A DNA stretch of 64,000 bases, taken from the NCBI RefSeq assembly GCF_021730395.1, contig NC_069362.1:70883501-70947500 (forward strand). The letters are read 5' to 3'. Of this stretch, positions 10,158 through 20,519 are shown in pieces. The stretch's first letter is position 1, and each line of letters starts with the position of its first letter. The position numbers and the translations under genes were made by a program. Source of the stretch: Mercenaria mercenaria (Eukaryota > Mollusca > Bivalvia > Venerida > Veneridae). Below the pieces are notes generated by a model that saw only the letters and a program-made list of their open reading frames with translations, was not told where the DNA came from and ran no database searches.

Positions 10158-10702
10158 GTATATTATATATGTATGTAAATAGTTGTGTACACATGTCTCT
10201 GTTTCTCTTTATAGGCTGTTATATCTCCGTGACTATTTCCAGATATTAAATTGATATTAACATGCGTTGTAATTCAACGTCACAACAACTTTTGGTTATT
10301 TTTATGTATATAAATACATCTGTAAATGTGTATATATGGTTGTACATATTTGTGTACACGTGTCTGTATTTATCGTAACAGGCTGTTTTCTTTAAATACT
10401 TGATATTAACACGTTAGGTATATCAAAGTCACAATAACTTTTGGTCACTTTTCAAACCAGTTACACTAGTAGAAGTTCTTCAAGCTTTTACTCAACCATT
10501 CCTCTTCACTGGAATATGTTTTTTACGCTATTGTTTCTAGTATTAGTTATTTTTGTTTTCTGTTTTCCTGCTTGTTTATATTTTTGTTTTTGTCCAACTT
10601 ATACAATTGTCTTGTCTACGGTGAATACTGTTATGTCTGCTTGTTCTGTTACCCTTTATCTTTGGTCGCATATCTCAAGTAATCGGCTGTACATCTTACC
10701 CA

Positions 10703-11134
10703 ATGGGTAATGATCTAAACCTCTATAGAGCGGCCATAGGGTTATTTTACGGTAAAGTTCAAAAGCTTTTCAAGAAAGAAAAAATGTACATGCACTTTTT
10801 TTGCTCTGACTTGCTAATTATTTTCTTTACATCTTGCATTACTTCGCTTAAGAAATTATATCACATTTCTACATATTGTTTTCTAAACATAGAATTTGCA
10901 TTTCTGTTATTTACTCTAGTACTAATGTCTGGTGATGTTGAACAAAATCCAGGCCCTCTAAATAATGAAAACAAAAATCCCAGTATATCTATTCTTCACT
11001 TAAATATTAGATCTTTAAGAAATAAAATTGAATTTATACAAGATAACCTCCTTGATTTCGACATACTCTGCTTCACAGAGACACATCTTACTGACATTGT
11101 TGAAAATGAAAAAAATGTTTATTCAAGGTTATAA
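10703..11134 (+). CDS. LINE N-terminus: hydrophobic leader, 2A peptide, endonuclease start
   Basis: A 143-codon frame of the LINE. A hydrophobic stretch (about residues 55-75, with NIEFAFLLFTLVL) is followed at residues 78-85 (bases 10934-10957) by DVEQNPGP, the hallmark of 2A ribosome-skipping peptides, then by the first strand and helix of the AP endonuclease. 2A-like peptides near the N-terminus of APE-type LINEs are known from several invertebrates. In this copy the frame ends early in the endonuclease, so no full product is made. Confidence 0.7.
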   Translation: MGNDLNLYRAAIGLFYGKVQKLFKKEKMYMHFFCSDLLIIFFTSCITSLKKLYHISTYCFLNIEFAFLLFTLVLMSGDVEQNPGPLNNENKNPSISILHLNIRSLRNKIEFIQDNLLDFDILCFTETHLTDIVENEKNVYSRL

Positions 11135-12229
11135 GAATTGTTTGTATCGTCGAGATTCTACCGCACATTCAAGTGGAATTTTTGATATACGTTTCTGAAA
11201 AAAATAGTATATTGCCGAAAACTAGAACTTGAAAATCCTTCAGTAGATGCTATTTGGTTAGAAGTTAAATTAGGTATTATGTCTTTTTTACTGTGCTGCG
11301 TTTACCGACCGCCAAATAAGCCTGTAGCATTTTGGAACGATTAAGCGGTAATGCTAGACAATGCTTTAGATATGAATGAAAACTTAATTGCCGTTGGAGA
11401 TATAAATGAAGATCAGTTTAAACATAATTGCCACTTAAAACAGATCATGCTTTTATATAATCTAGATAATGTAGTCAGAAATCCGACACGGGTCACGGCG
11501 ACCTCATCTATCATGATCTACACTTATAGATCCAATTCTAGTTTCTGATGGTTTATCGTGTCTACACAGTGACGTTTTCACAGTTCCTGACAATATCAGT
11601 GATCATAAAGCGACTTGTGCATTTTTCAAAGCCCCGTTTTCTTGTCAAATGTCCAATAAAAGGAAAGTATGGTTATACAGTAGAGCTCACTTTCAGTCCC
11701 TAAATAACTATATTGCAAATGCTGATTGGTCGTTTCTTAACTCTATTAACGTTAATGATGGTGGTGCAGTTTTATTTACTGAAAAACTATTAGATTATAT
11801 GAAAAAGTGTATACCATACAAAGAAGGCACTATCAGACCATACGCCACACATCATGGTATGATTCAACCATAAGACTGTATTCTCGCGATAGACAAAAAT
11901 CCATTGCAGTTTCTACCCATAATACAAACCATTGGAATACTTATAAAAAATTAAGAAACAAAGTGAACAATTAAAAAAAAAACATGCCAGGGAAACATTT
12001 TATGTTAATTTGGAGGACAGCCTTGTCGATTTGAATACAAACAATCAAAAACAATATTGGAAGCTTCTGCGTAGTTTTCTTAAAACTAAAATATTTCCAG
12101 AAGTTATCCCCCCTTTGAAAACTTGTAATTCTGACGGCACAGAAACGTACCACTTCTCTGACTCTGAAAAAAGCTAATTGTCTAAATGAATACTTTGCAT
12201 CAATATCACACCTTGACGACATTGATGAA

Positions 12230-13100
12230 GTGTCATCGCATATGCCCGATTATACAGATGCTAGTTTATCTACTATAGAAATACAAGAATCAGAAATTCA
12301 GGACATAATTAAAATCTTAGATATTAATAAAGCGGTCGGTGAAGACCTAATTAGTCATAAAGTATCGAAAAATATTTGCAAAACAATTTCCAAACCTCTT
12401 TGCACATTATGCAATAGGTCTTTGTCAGAATGTGTTTTTCCTGAAATTTGGAAATTAGCAATTGTAATGCCACTTTTTAAGAAAGGAGATAATAAATTGA
12501 CTTCTAATTATCGTCCTATTTCACTTTTAAGTTGTTTAGGAAAACTTATGGAAAGAATTCTACACAAACATATGTATAACCATTTGGTAGCTAATCAACT
12601 TATTTACTCTAAACAATCCGGCTTTTTGAAAGGACATTCTACAGTTTATCAATTATTAGATACGTACCATCAAATTGTTCAATCTCTAGATACCAAAACT
12701 TATACTTGTATTGTATTTTGTGACATCTCTAAGGCCTTTGAAAGAGTTTGGCACAAAGGTCTCCTTTATAAACTAAAACTAAATGGTATCAAAGGAAATT
12801 TGTTCAAATGGACCAAGAGTTATCTTGAAAACAGAACTAGAAAGTTTTTGTTGGCTCTTCTTTATCTGAACCTCTCAGCGTCAATGCCGGGGTGCCCCAA
12901 GGCTCAGTCCTTGGGCCCCTTTTCTTTCTAGTATATGTTAATGACATCATTGAGAATGTGTTATGTATTGCACGTCTTTTTGCGGATGACTCTTCTTTAG
13001 CGTGTACTACATCTTCTTTGACTGATCTTGAAGGAATTGTTAACCATGATCTTGCCATGATAAATGCTTGGTCTAAAAATGGCTTGTAGATTTTAATCCG
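12230..13100 (+). pseudogene. LINE reverse transcriptase domain
   Basis: Recognisable fingers-palm motifs: KKGDNKLTSNYRPISLLSC, then FCDISKAFERVWHKGLL with the motif A aspartate, then PQGSVLGPL (motif B) and LFADDSSLA (motif C, the FADD box). A frame change separates motif A (frame ending 12931) from motifs B and C (frame from about 12892). The stop at 13089 ends the fragment. Part of the LINE at 10451-15160. Confidence 0.85.
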
Positions 13101-14219
13101 AATAAAACAGAAGCAATGTTTTTTACTTTACAACAAAATATCAACAAACCATATTTGCCATTTGATAACGTACCTGTTAGATTTGTTGAACGACATAAAC
13201 ACTTAGGTTTAACACTAAGTTCAAATGGAAAATGGCATGACCACATTGACCAAATAACTACATCAGCTTCAAAATTGTTAGGCATAATGAGAAAATTAAA
13301 GTACACTATTAATAGACAGACTCTTTATCAAATATATATATATATCTTTCTTAAGACCTGTTTTAGAATATGCTTCTGTAGTGTGGGATGGTTGTACTCA
13401 GTACGAAAAAGAAACACTAGAAAAAAATCAACATGAAGCAGCCCGTATTGTAAGTGGACTTACCCGGTCTGTCTCAATTCAAAATTTATATCAGGAAATT
13501 AATTGTCTCTCACTATCTGACAGACGATTATATCAAAAACTTTTAATCACATTTAGAATTCGTAACGGTGATGCGCCCGAGTATTTGAATAATATTTTTC
13601 CAAACATTGTCAACAATTCTACACATTACAACTTAAGAAACGCTGAAAATTATATAATCCTCAGTCGAAGAACTCAATTATTTTCTAATACCTATTGATA
13701 TATGGAACAATTTGAGTCCTGAAATAAGAGCCACAAACACCTTATCAAGTTTTAAAAGATTATTAAAAACGACCGTTTTTCCAACTACAGAAACTCCAAA
13801 ATGGTATCTTGTAAGAGAAAGAAAATTTTCTTTAATTCATGCAAGGCTTAGAAACGCGTGCAGTAATTTGAATTTTCATTTATTTTGCAACCATCTGTCT
13901 CAGGACTCAATCTGTTCTTGTGGAGAAGATATTGAAGACGTTAAACATTTTCTTTTCACTTGTACGAAATATACAAATCAAAGGATTAAACTTTTCCACG
14001 ATATAAGGCAATTTCATCCTTTAAATACAAATCTTCTTTTAGTTGGTAATTCCGAATTGTCATATGAAGACAACTGCAAAATATTCTGTTCAGTCCAGCA
14101 TTACATAAAATCAACCAAACGCTTTTGAGACTCACCATATTTTGCAGGCAATACTATTCAATTTTTTATTATTGACAAGACCCCAGTTGTTTCTTTTTTA
14201 TGTTCTTTTTCCCCAAATG

Positions 14220-14500
14220 TAGTATATGTATGTTAATGCAATTGAATTGCATCTTTTTTGTACTCTTACATCTTTTTGTACACTGACTAGTTGTACTCTT
14301 ACACCTTTTTGTACACTGACTAGTCACAAATATGTTTGTCTATATAAGTCACATGTACTCGTTTCTCTTTTTTTAAGTTCTTTTTTCCTAAATGTAGTAC
14401 ATGTTAATGCAAATTAATTGCATCATTTTTACTCTTACATCTATCTATACATTGCACTAGTCACAAATGTGTTTGTTTATATAAGTACACATGTACTTGT
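14220..14500 (+). repeat. Tandem duplication in the LINE 3' UTR
   Basis: The strings ATGTTAATGCA, TTGCATC, ACTCTTACA, CTAGTCACAAATRTGTTTG and TATATAAGT follow one another twice (about 14220-14360 and 14398-14500), and within the first unit GTACTCTTACA and TTTTTGTACACTGACTAG are repeated again. Non-coding; the short open frame at 14226 is a translation of this repeat. Confidence 0.65.
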
Positions 14501-14584
14501 ACCTTATACATATTTCAACTCTTTTTTTTTCTTTCCTTTTTTTTGTAGCTATGACATTGTAAATTTATTATTTACCACACATGT

Positions 14585-14984
14585 ATAGTAGACGCAACTT
14601 GACCCCGATGGTTGACCTTTGTATTATAATATATGATGAAGCACAACCTATTATTGAAAAGGTATGTACGCTTCATCTTTTTGCATTCATAAATTCAAAT
14701 TTTACGTACATTTATCGTGATATAGATTTACTGCAGTGGTGTAAAAAAACACGAGCTGCACGAGAAAATGGAAATATAAATTTATGTAAATATAAATTAG
14801 TGTACTGGAAAGTTTTAACTGATCAAATTTAAGTATGTATACTTTGATACTGCAATGTACACAAACTAATTCCATACTCTGAACAATGCACGGCTTCCCT
14901 TAACACCCCTTATTTTCTACAATGAAATAATCTGTATGAATAATCAGCCTAAGGTCAACCATCGCGGTCAAGTTGCGACTACTA
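14585..14984. mobile_element. MITE, GTCGCAACTTGACC family, copy 2, inside the LINE
   Basis: Ends TAGTAGACGCAACTTGACC and its inverse GGTCAAGTTGCGACTACTA, with a TA-rich junction. It sits in the LINE 3' UTR, which resumes after it with the LINE's terminal 170 bases, so the LINE is older than the MITE. Sister of 9400-9708. Confidence 0.85.
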
Positions 14985-15160
14985 TACTTGATTAGTTGTC
15001 ATTGTTGTAAATTAAATATTTAAATATTTGCATTAGGGAAGACCCGTTACTAATGTTGCGAGAACTTGTGGGTCGACCCTTTTGCCTATTATATGTACAA
15101 TTGACGTAGTTATCTGTTTATATATGTATATATTGGCAATAAAATATGTTTAAACTAAAC

Positions 15161-16620
15161 TAACAACAACGTGCTGTCTGCTTTTTCATAGTTTGTATAT
15201 TCTAGACAATTTAGTTTTATGTGACTTCAAAAAAGGTTGAATTCGTAAATGATAAATTTATATGGTGACATAGTCTGATCATCGACATACATGTCTTTCA
15301 AAATTGTGCACATCACAGCGAATATTTCTAATAATTACGAACAATCGGACGAAAATCGATCAAATCGAATGTTCTACGTTTGGAAGAGAAAGAAATATAA
15401 ATCGTATAAAACAATAAAAAATATATATTATCGTTTTCGTTTTTTCTGCAATAATAAACTATTATTGAATAAATTTGTACTTTTGATATCCCCAGCTAGT
15501 CATTTGATAGAGAGTCATTTGATAGAGAGATATTTGAACTATGAAGATAATGAATAGAAAGGGAGTGTTCGCATGAACACGTTTCTATATTTTTCAAACG
15601 TTTTGGTTTTTAAACAGATAGAAATCTAACAAAATATTTCTAAATACCGAGAAAATCGTCACTTGTATAACATAAGTCTGACTGCGGTGGCGTATGTGAA
15701 CAAAAACAAGTGTGTAAAACTGAGTAATTTTATGGCATTAGTCTGGCAGCAATCTAGTCACCGTACATCTACTGTAACCAATTAGATTAGGTGCATTGTA
15801 TACGGGTATACAACATGAAAAAGTGATAGGTCATGTAATGAGCCAGCTTGATTGCACTTTGCAATTAATTCTCAGTATCAATTTTAGTATATACTGATGT
15901 TGCTTTTTTTTCAAAACCTATGTCATTTTAGTTTATCTGAAAACAGCAATTTTCATTGGTTTGGAACCAAAAGGAACATGTTAATGTTAAAACAAAAAAG
16001 CTCACGTAGGATTAGGTCTTAAAGTCTTTAAATAAGAGAAGACTTACCAAATATTATGAAAGTATTAAAATTAATAATGACGGTATATAAATTGTGTTCT
16101 TTGGTGTAAATAAATGACGAACTACATTTGATGAAAACAGTTTATCATTCGACAGGGTTCTTTGTTTGTGGCTTTTCCTGTTGGACTTAAAATTCCGTCC
16201 TTGTTTCCAACGTTTGGAGAAGCGGAAACAGTGTGCGTCTGTATGGATAAAGCATCGTGCTGCTAAGAGAGAAAATAGTCTGCACATGCTGGGCGTTCTA
16301 AATATAAGCTTAATATGGAACAGTTACAGAGAATGAATAATCTATTCTTTAGCTTTGAGTAGTTGAAGTATTTAAAGTATCCATAGTACGTATATACAGT
16401 ATATGTTATAAATTTACCGTAACTGGGAATAACTGGAATAACTGAAACGTCATGTAGCGTTGGTAACAAATTATAACTTTCATGTTGTTGAAACATAACT
16501 ATGAAACAGAACGTCAAATTAAAATTAAATACAAGGAAAACATAGCTGAAAAAATATTTTTCTCTCTAAATTTAGGAGTATGTTGCCCCGTTAAGAATAG
16601 AACTGTAATGTAATCTGTAA
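15161..16620. other. Intergenic, no gene recognised
   Basis: Open frames at 15291-15557 (plus), 16054-16287 and 16263-16517 (minus) show no family signature and low-complexity composition. I see no repeat family here. Confidence 0.45.
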
Positions 16621-16985
16621 TATGTATTCTAAAGAGAAAAGGCAACTTTTAATACATGTAACTCAGTATTTTTAAAGATGTCTAACATTTGTGCCAAGTT
16701 TCTTTAAAATCCTTCAAGCAGTTCAAAGGTTACAGAGCGAACACGAAGCATAGTCATATGACCTTTGACCCCTAAGTGTGACCTTGACCTTGAAGCGAGC
16801 CATACAGAACATGCGCTCTGCACGCTGTCTTGATGTGGTGAACATTTGTGTCAAGTTTCTTTGAAGTCCTTCAAGGGTTCAAGAGTTACAGAGTGGACAC
16901 GAAATTGCTAATGGACGGACGGATAGTCAGACGGACATCGGCGTCATAATATAATACGTCCCTTCGGGCGTATAATAAGGGGAAA
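16620..16985 (+). repeat. Dispersed repeat ending in GGACGGACGG and a hairpin
   Basis: Contains TTTGTGCCAAGTTTCTTTAA twice in near-identical form (about 16689 and 16848), TGACCTTTGACC and GTGACCTTGACCTT (inverse AAGGTCAAGGTCA), then GGACGGACGGAT at about 16912 and a near-perfect hairpin ATACGTCCC / GGGCGTAT at 16954-16973. The plan (body, GGACGGAC tail, terminal hairpin) matches the array end at 1342-1408 although the sequences differ. Confidence 0.7.
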
Positions 16986-17985
16986 AATTGGTCCCAGTGG
17001 GGCTTGAACCTATGCTACCTTGAAAAATTTAAGTCAACAGTAGGGGTATGGTAGGAATTGAATACTCTTCAAAAGGAGGTACACTATTAGGGATCAAATA
17101 CCAAAAGATTTCAAGGATTTTATTGTATCATCCATGATGGAAAGGAAAATTTCCATGAATACTTTTATGCAGTACTTAAAATTTACATTTCTTTAGATTA
17201 ACATTTTAAAAATCTGGGACAAATATATATTTGTTAGGTATTGTATATACCAGAAAGATTTCAATGATGTGATGGTTTCGCTTTTTTTATGGGTTTAAGC
17301 CACAGGCCACAGTTTTGGTCACTAAGCCACTTTCATCTTTGTGTGGTGGGGAAAGACCCCATGCATTCCCTATGGATATCATTGTAAACGCGGTGGATAC
17401 TTTGTACATATTCTTATGTCCATCTGAATGATTTTTCTACATAAAAATAGTTACCATCCTTGTTGCCGAGGGACAAATGAGGAGAAGTCAACACATTAAA
17501 TGAACCACTCAGCAAAGAAGCCGTATGCTAATGCGTACCTTCCTTATTTTTATTGAGTAAACACACTTCCATTGGTATCGTCATCTTATCATTTCTGAGT
17601 CTACAAACTTGTCATAAGTTATTATTTTGGAATACGAAAATAAACGGTAAAATCTAAATTCTCCATTTTTATGCTAGGTGTCTTTGACTCTATTTTCCCA
17701 ACAATCATGCTCGATTTTTAAAATTATTGTCTATAGTTTTTCTTTTAATGCAGTTCGTTTCTTTTTGTTTATTTGTCTGTACTTTTAAACTTCAAATAAC
17801 CAAGAAAACATAGATCGCCAAATACTTTTGTTTGAAATCACGAATATGTTTCAATATGACTGGTTATCATATATCTAAGTTCAGTTCAAATGCTTAATCA
17901 TGTAAGTATCGCAATTTATTTTTGTAAAAGGTCTGTTTAAGCAAAATATATTTAATAAATATCCATAGGGATTGTTTTTCATAGC
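16986..17985. other. Intergenic, no gene recognised
   Basis: AT-rich, short frames only. No repeat, RNA or regulatory element that I can support. Confidence 0.45.
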
Positions 17986-17989
17986 TTTT

Positions 17990-18091
17990 ATTATCACTCT
18001 TTGCGACAACGTTTCGGCCAAATGCCTTTATCAAGTCACTTGCTTATGACTTGATAAAGGCCTTGGGCCGAAACGTTGTCGCAAAGATAAT
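17990..18091. ncRNA. Palindrome of two hammerhead-like motifs (probably inactive)
   Basis: Two inverted copies of a ~42-base motif are separated by about eight bases. Each reads TTGATAAAGGC, a short loop, GGCCGAAACGTTGTCG. The order (TGA box, GGCC hairpin, GAAAC, short loop, GTC) is that of a type I hammerhead ribozyme with a minimal stem III, as known from Penelope-like elements and retrozymes. The conserved core CUGAUGA is here UUGAUAA in both arms, so the first C and the catalytic G are absent and self-cleavage is unlikely. It could instead be an unrelated palindromic MITE core. Confidence 0.45.
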
Positions 18092-18425
18092 CAAAATAAC
18101 CATTTTTATCGAAGTTAACACGATTTTGGTTGCAAATATTTGTTATCTTTCATTTCTAATAACAACGATATTAAACGAAGCGTAAATGCAAAGGTCTTCC
18201 GATAAAAGTACATATTCTGTCTTAAATGCGATATTCTAAAAATGTGTCCTCTGAACCAGTAGGCCAAAACAAGCTAGTTCTTCGACAATATCATTCATAC
18301 ATCTAAGATACTACACGTAGAATCAATTGATTGAGTTTGTACGTTTTTAAAAGTTTTATCATGTTCACATATAGCATTTGCATAACTATTTGCAAATTAA
18401 ACTGTTTACAAGTAAATGTTTGTAT
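18092..18425. other. Intergenic, downstream of the SAM gene
   Basis: AT-rich 3' flank of the minus-strand gene that ends at 18426. An AATAAA (minus, 18425-18430) overlaps the stop codon itself; another polyadenylation signal must serve if the stop codon is to be kept. Nothing else seen. Confidence 0.4.
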
Positions 18426-20510
18426 TTATTTCCTGAACGACCCCTTCGGCCTCCATCCATTGATCACCTTAAATAGTTTTGAGATATAAAACCAGTTCAT
18501 TAGAAACGGTTCCTTTTTCAGGTCGTCTGTTGTCAAGCTTCTGAAATATTCACCATCAAGTTGATTCTGTTCACAAATTTCGGCTAGTTTGGAAAGTGCA
18601 CAGTTATTGAGGCACTCTACAATTTCATCAACAGTATAGTTATAAAACGTAATAGTACCATTTTCATCACTTGATTGCACATTTTCATAGATATGTTCAG
18701 TTTGGAGATGATTTGGAACTGATAGCTCTCTTGAAGGTGGAGTAGGTACAGAATAAAGATGTTGTTTTATATCTGGTACGCTGAAACTTTTCACCTTTTT
18801 TGGTGTTCTCCATCTAGGAACGCTGTAGTTACCCTCAGAGGAGTTTTCATTTGAATTAATGATTTCCGTCGTCACTAATTTGTTGCATGTCGGAACGCTG
18901 TACAACGGTTCAGAGGAATCTCCAGCTTTATCTTTCACAACTTTTGTGTAAAGATCTTCTGCTGTACTTTCTACCTTCATATTTCCACTACACACATTTC
19001 TGTGAAAATAACCGAAAGTGACTTGCTTGTCTTTTGATTCTGTGTCTGAGTTATTTGTGATATCAATATCCGTGCGTTGACCGCGAAATTGTAACCATTC
19101 GAATGGTCGATCATAATCAGCCTTGTCACCTCCAATGTCCTTGCTTTTGTCGGACTGCATTCCCGAATCTTGCTCTTTAGAGAAAAAGACAGATGTTCTG
19201 TTTTCAATATTTTCATATAGGTGCATGGTTTCATTTGTACTTGGGATAGTTTCATAGTCGCATTCTGCCCATTTAGAAGGAGGTACGTAGTAGCTATCAT
19301 CGGCCTCTGTACCATTTTGTTCTTGTAATTCAGTTCTAACCTGTGTGTTTGAATTTTCTACGCCGTTGTTTGTTACAGTCGTATTTGGCTTTTCATTCGG
19401 TGACATGTGTTTCTTTGATATTTTTGCATATAAATCTGAAATACATTCTCCGTGTGCAGGTGTGTAGCAGGACTGTGTCCATTGTGAGGGAGGTAGATAA
19501 TCATCGTCATCATTGTGATCACCTTCTGTCTCAAAAGGCGTTTTTGCAAGTGCTTGACGTTTCGCTTTCTTAGATTCATACTGTGAACTTACATTCATAG
19601 TGTTATTTTTGAAAGACTTTCTGGAACCAGAAGTTTTCATTTTTTTTACAGGCTCAACTTCTTCTGTCTTCTCAGCATCACTGATATCTTCAAATAGTTG
19701 GCAAGGAGCACGCAAATTGACATAATCGTCTATTTCATAACAATCGTACTTAAGTTTTGGAACAGAGTATATGGCAGACGGATCTTCTTCTTCTTCTTCT
19801 TCCTTGCTTAAACTAATCATTTTTTCTACACGTAAAACTCTGTCATTTGTGTAAATCACTTCGTCTGTAAGCTCTGAATGCGGCATTGAAGTTCTAATAT
19901 TGTCAAAATCGAAGATATTTTTATCTTTGTTATACACTGCAGCTGTACATATTCCATTATTGTGAAACGCGTGATTCTCGTGTTTTATCGTATCTAACTC
20001 GTCTGAGAGTATGTCAAACTCACTTTTTGAACTTGTGCTTGATCCGAGGTCCTCTTTTTCCTCCGGTATATAACTGGTGAATGAGTGACCAGTGGGAATT
20101 TCTTGACCGGTAGATGACCAGAATAGGCCAGAACGACGGGACCATCTCTGCCTTAAACCTATTTTACTTTTGAGCGTTCCGTGATTAGTTGTTATTGTTA
20201 CATGCTGATTATATGGCTGTGGAACAGATTTATCCGCAGTATTGAAACTCTCTGAATAAATCCTGTATAATTCCTCGTGAACTTTGTCGAAACCTGCTTT
20301 AGACTTTTTCGCAACATACTTCAGATAATCCGGGAAGTTCTGGATAGGTCTCTGAAAGAATAACAGATTATTTAAATACAACAATTCCACTGTGATGTTT
20401 TGCTTCTGATAATACAACATACGTTGATATGAGCAAAATACAAAGAAACTAGTATTTTTTTTAGTATTTACCTGTCTCTGTTGACTTTCTGCTTTGCTAA
20501 TTTTATTCAT
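18426..20510 (-). CDS. Phosphotyrosine-docking protein with C-terminal SAM domain
   Basis: Two exons on the minus strand, 20510-20472 (13 codons) and 20351-18426, joined at a GTAAAT donor and TTCTTTCAG acceptor; 654 residues. The paralogue at 34898-36053 has the same exon layout, which supports this start and intron. A basic segment DYLKYVAKKSKAGFDKVHEE lies near the N-terminus, then a long acidic, disordered middle with many tyrosines in docking contexts: YSVP four times, plus YLPP, YVPP and YDRP (Crk-SH2 type YxxP), and YVNL, YENI and YENV (Grb2-SH2 type YxN). Residues ~585-654 form a SAM-like domain (EIVECLNNC, LDGEYFRSLTTDDLK, ISKLFKVINGWRPK); the INGWRPK end recalls GAREM proteins, but no CABIT domain is present. 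Likely a cytosolic scaffold in tyrosine-kinase signalling (inference). The 120-base intron has no stop, so an unspliced 694-residue form is possible. Confidence 0.82.
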   Translation of the reverse strand: MNKISKAESQQRQVNTKKNTSFFVFCSYQRMLYYQKQNITVELLYLNNLLFFQRPIQNFPDYLKYVAKKSKAGFDKVHEELYRIYSESFNTADKSVPQPYNQHVTITTNHGTLKSKIGLRQRWSRRSGLFWSSTGQEIPTGHSFTSYIPEEKEDLGSSTSSKSEFDILSDELDTIKHENHAFHNNGICTAAVYNKDKNIFDFDNIRTSMPHSELTDEVIYTNDRVLRVEKMISLSKEEEEEEDPSAIYSVPKLKYDCYEIDDYVNLRAPCQLFEDISDAEKTEEVEPVKKMKTSGSRKSFKNNTMNVSSQYESKKAKRQALAKTPFETEGDHNDDDDYLPPSQWTQSCYTPAHGECISDLYAKISKKHMSPNEKPNTTVTNNGVENSNTQVRTELQEQNGTEADDSYYVPPSKWAECDYETIPSTNETMHLYENIENRTSVFFSKEQDSGMQSDKSKDIGGDKADYDRPFEWLQFRGQRTDIDITNNSDTESKDKQVTFGYFHRNVCSGNMKVESTAEDLYTKVVKDKAGDSSEPLYSVPTCNKLVTTEIINSNENSSEGNYSVPRWRTPKKVKSFSVPDIKQHLYSVPTPPSRELSVPNHLQTEHIYENVQSSDENGTITFYNYTVDEIVECLNNCALSKLAEICEQNQLDGEYFRSLTTDDLKKEPFLMNWFYISKLFKVINGWRPKGSFRK

Positions 20511-20519
20511 TATGTCCCA

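Larger units (their letters stand above)
9150..10450 (+). repeat. ~160-167-bp minisatellite interrupted by two insertions
   Basis: Units are recognised by AGGCTGTTATAT-type strings at about 9227, 9387, 10213 and 10380 together with TGTGTACACGTGTCT, TTGATATTAACACG and CAATAACTTTTGGTCA. A MITE (9400-9708) sits inside one unit right after GGCTGTTATAT, with the unit resuming at TTTCCGTGAC, and a hairpin element (about 9800-10157) splits a second unit. No coding sequence. Confidence 0.75.
10451..15160 (+). mobile_element. CR1/L2-type LINE, broken, with 2A peptide
   Basis: Parts in order: 5' UTR from about 10451; an N-terminal reading frame from 10703; an AP-type endonuclease (ISILHLNIRSLRNK near 10990, a VYRPPNK string near 11300, VGDINEDQ near 11395, ISDHKAT near 11600); a reverse transcriptase (SNYRPISLLS, FCDISKAFERVW, PQGSVLGPLFF, LFADDSS) from about 12230 to 13100; a C-terminal region ending at 14128 with a CSCGEDIEDVKHFLFTC zinc-knuckle-like motif; then a 3' UTR with an AATAAA-like end near 15140. 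The coding region is split over at least seven frames or stops, so the copy is dead. A MITE interrupts its 3' UTR. The clade is judged by eye; Jockey-superfamily relatives are possible. Confidence 0.88.

Noticed and set aside
12837-13306. Minus-strand frames over the LINE
   Set aside because: Antisense shadows of the reverse transcriptase region.
17990-18091. Active hammerhead ribozyme
   Set aside because: The core lacks the conserved first C and the catalytic G in both arms; kept only as a hammerhead-like relic.
18977-19579. Other open frames in the docking gene (18977-19315, 19343-19573, 19373-19579)
   Set aside because: They overlap the long docking-protein frame in other frames, have no domain, and the long frame is supported by its paralogue.
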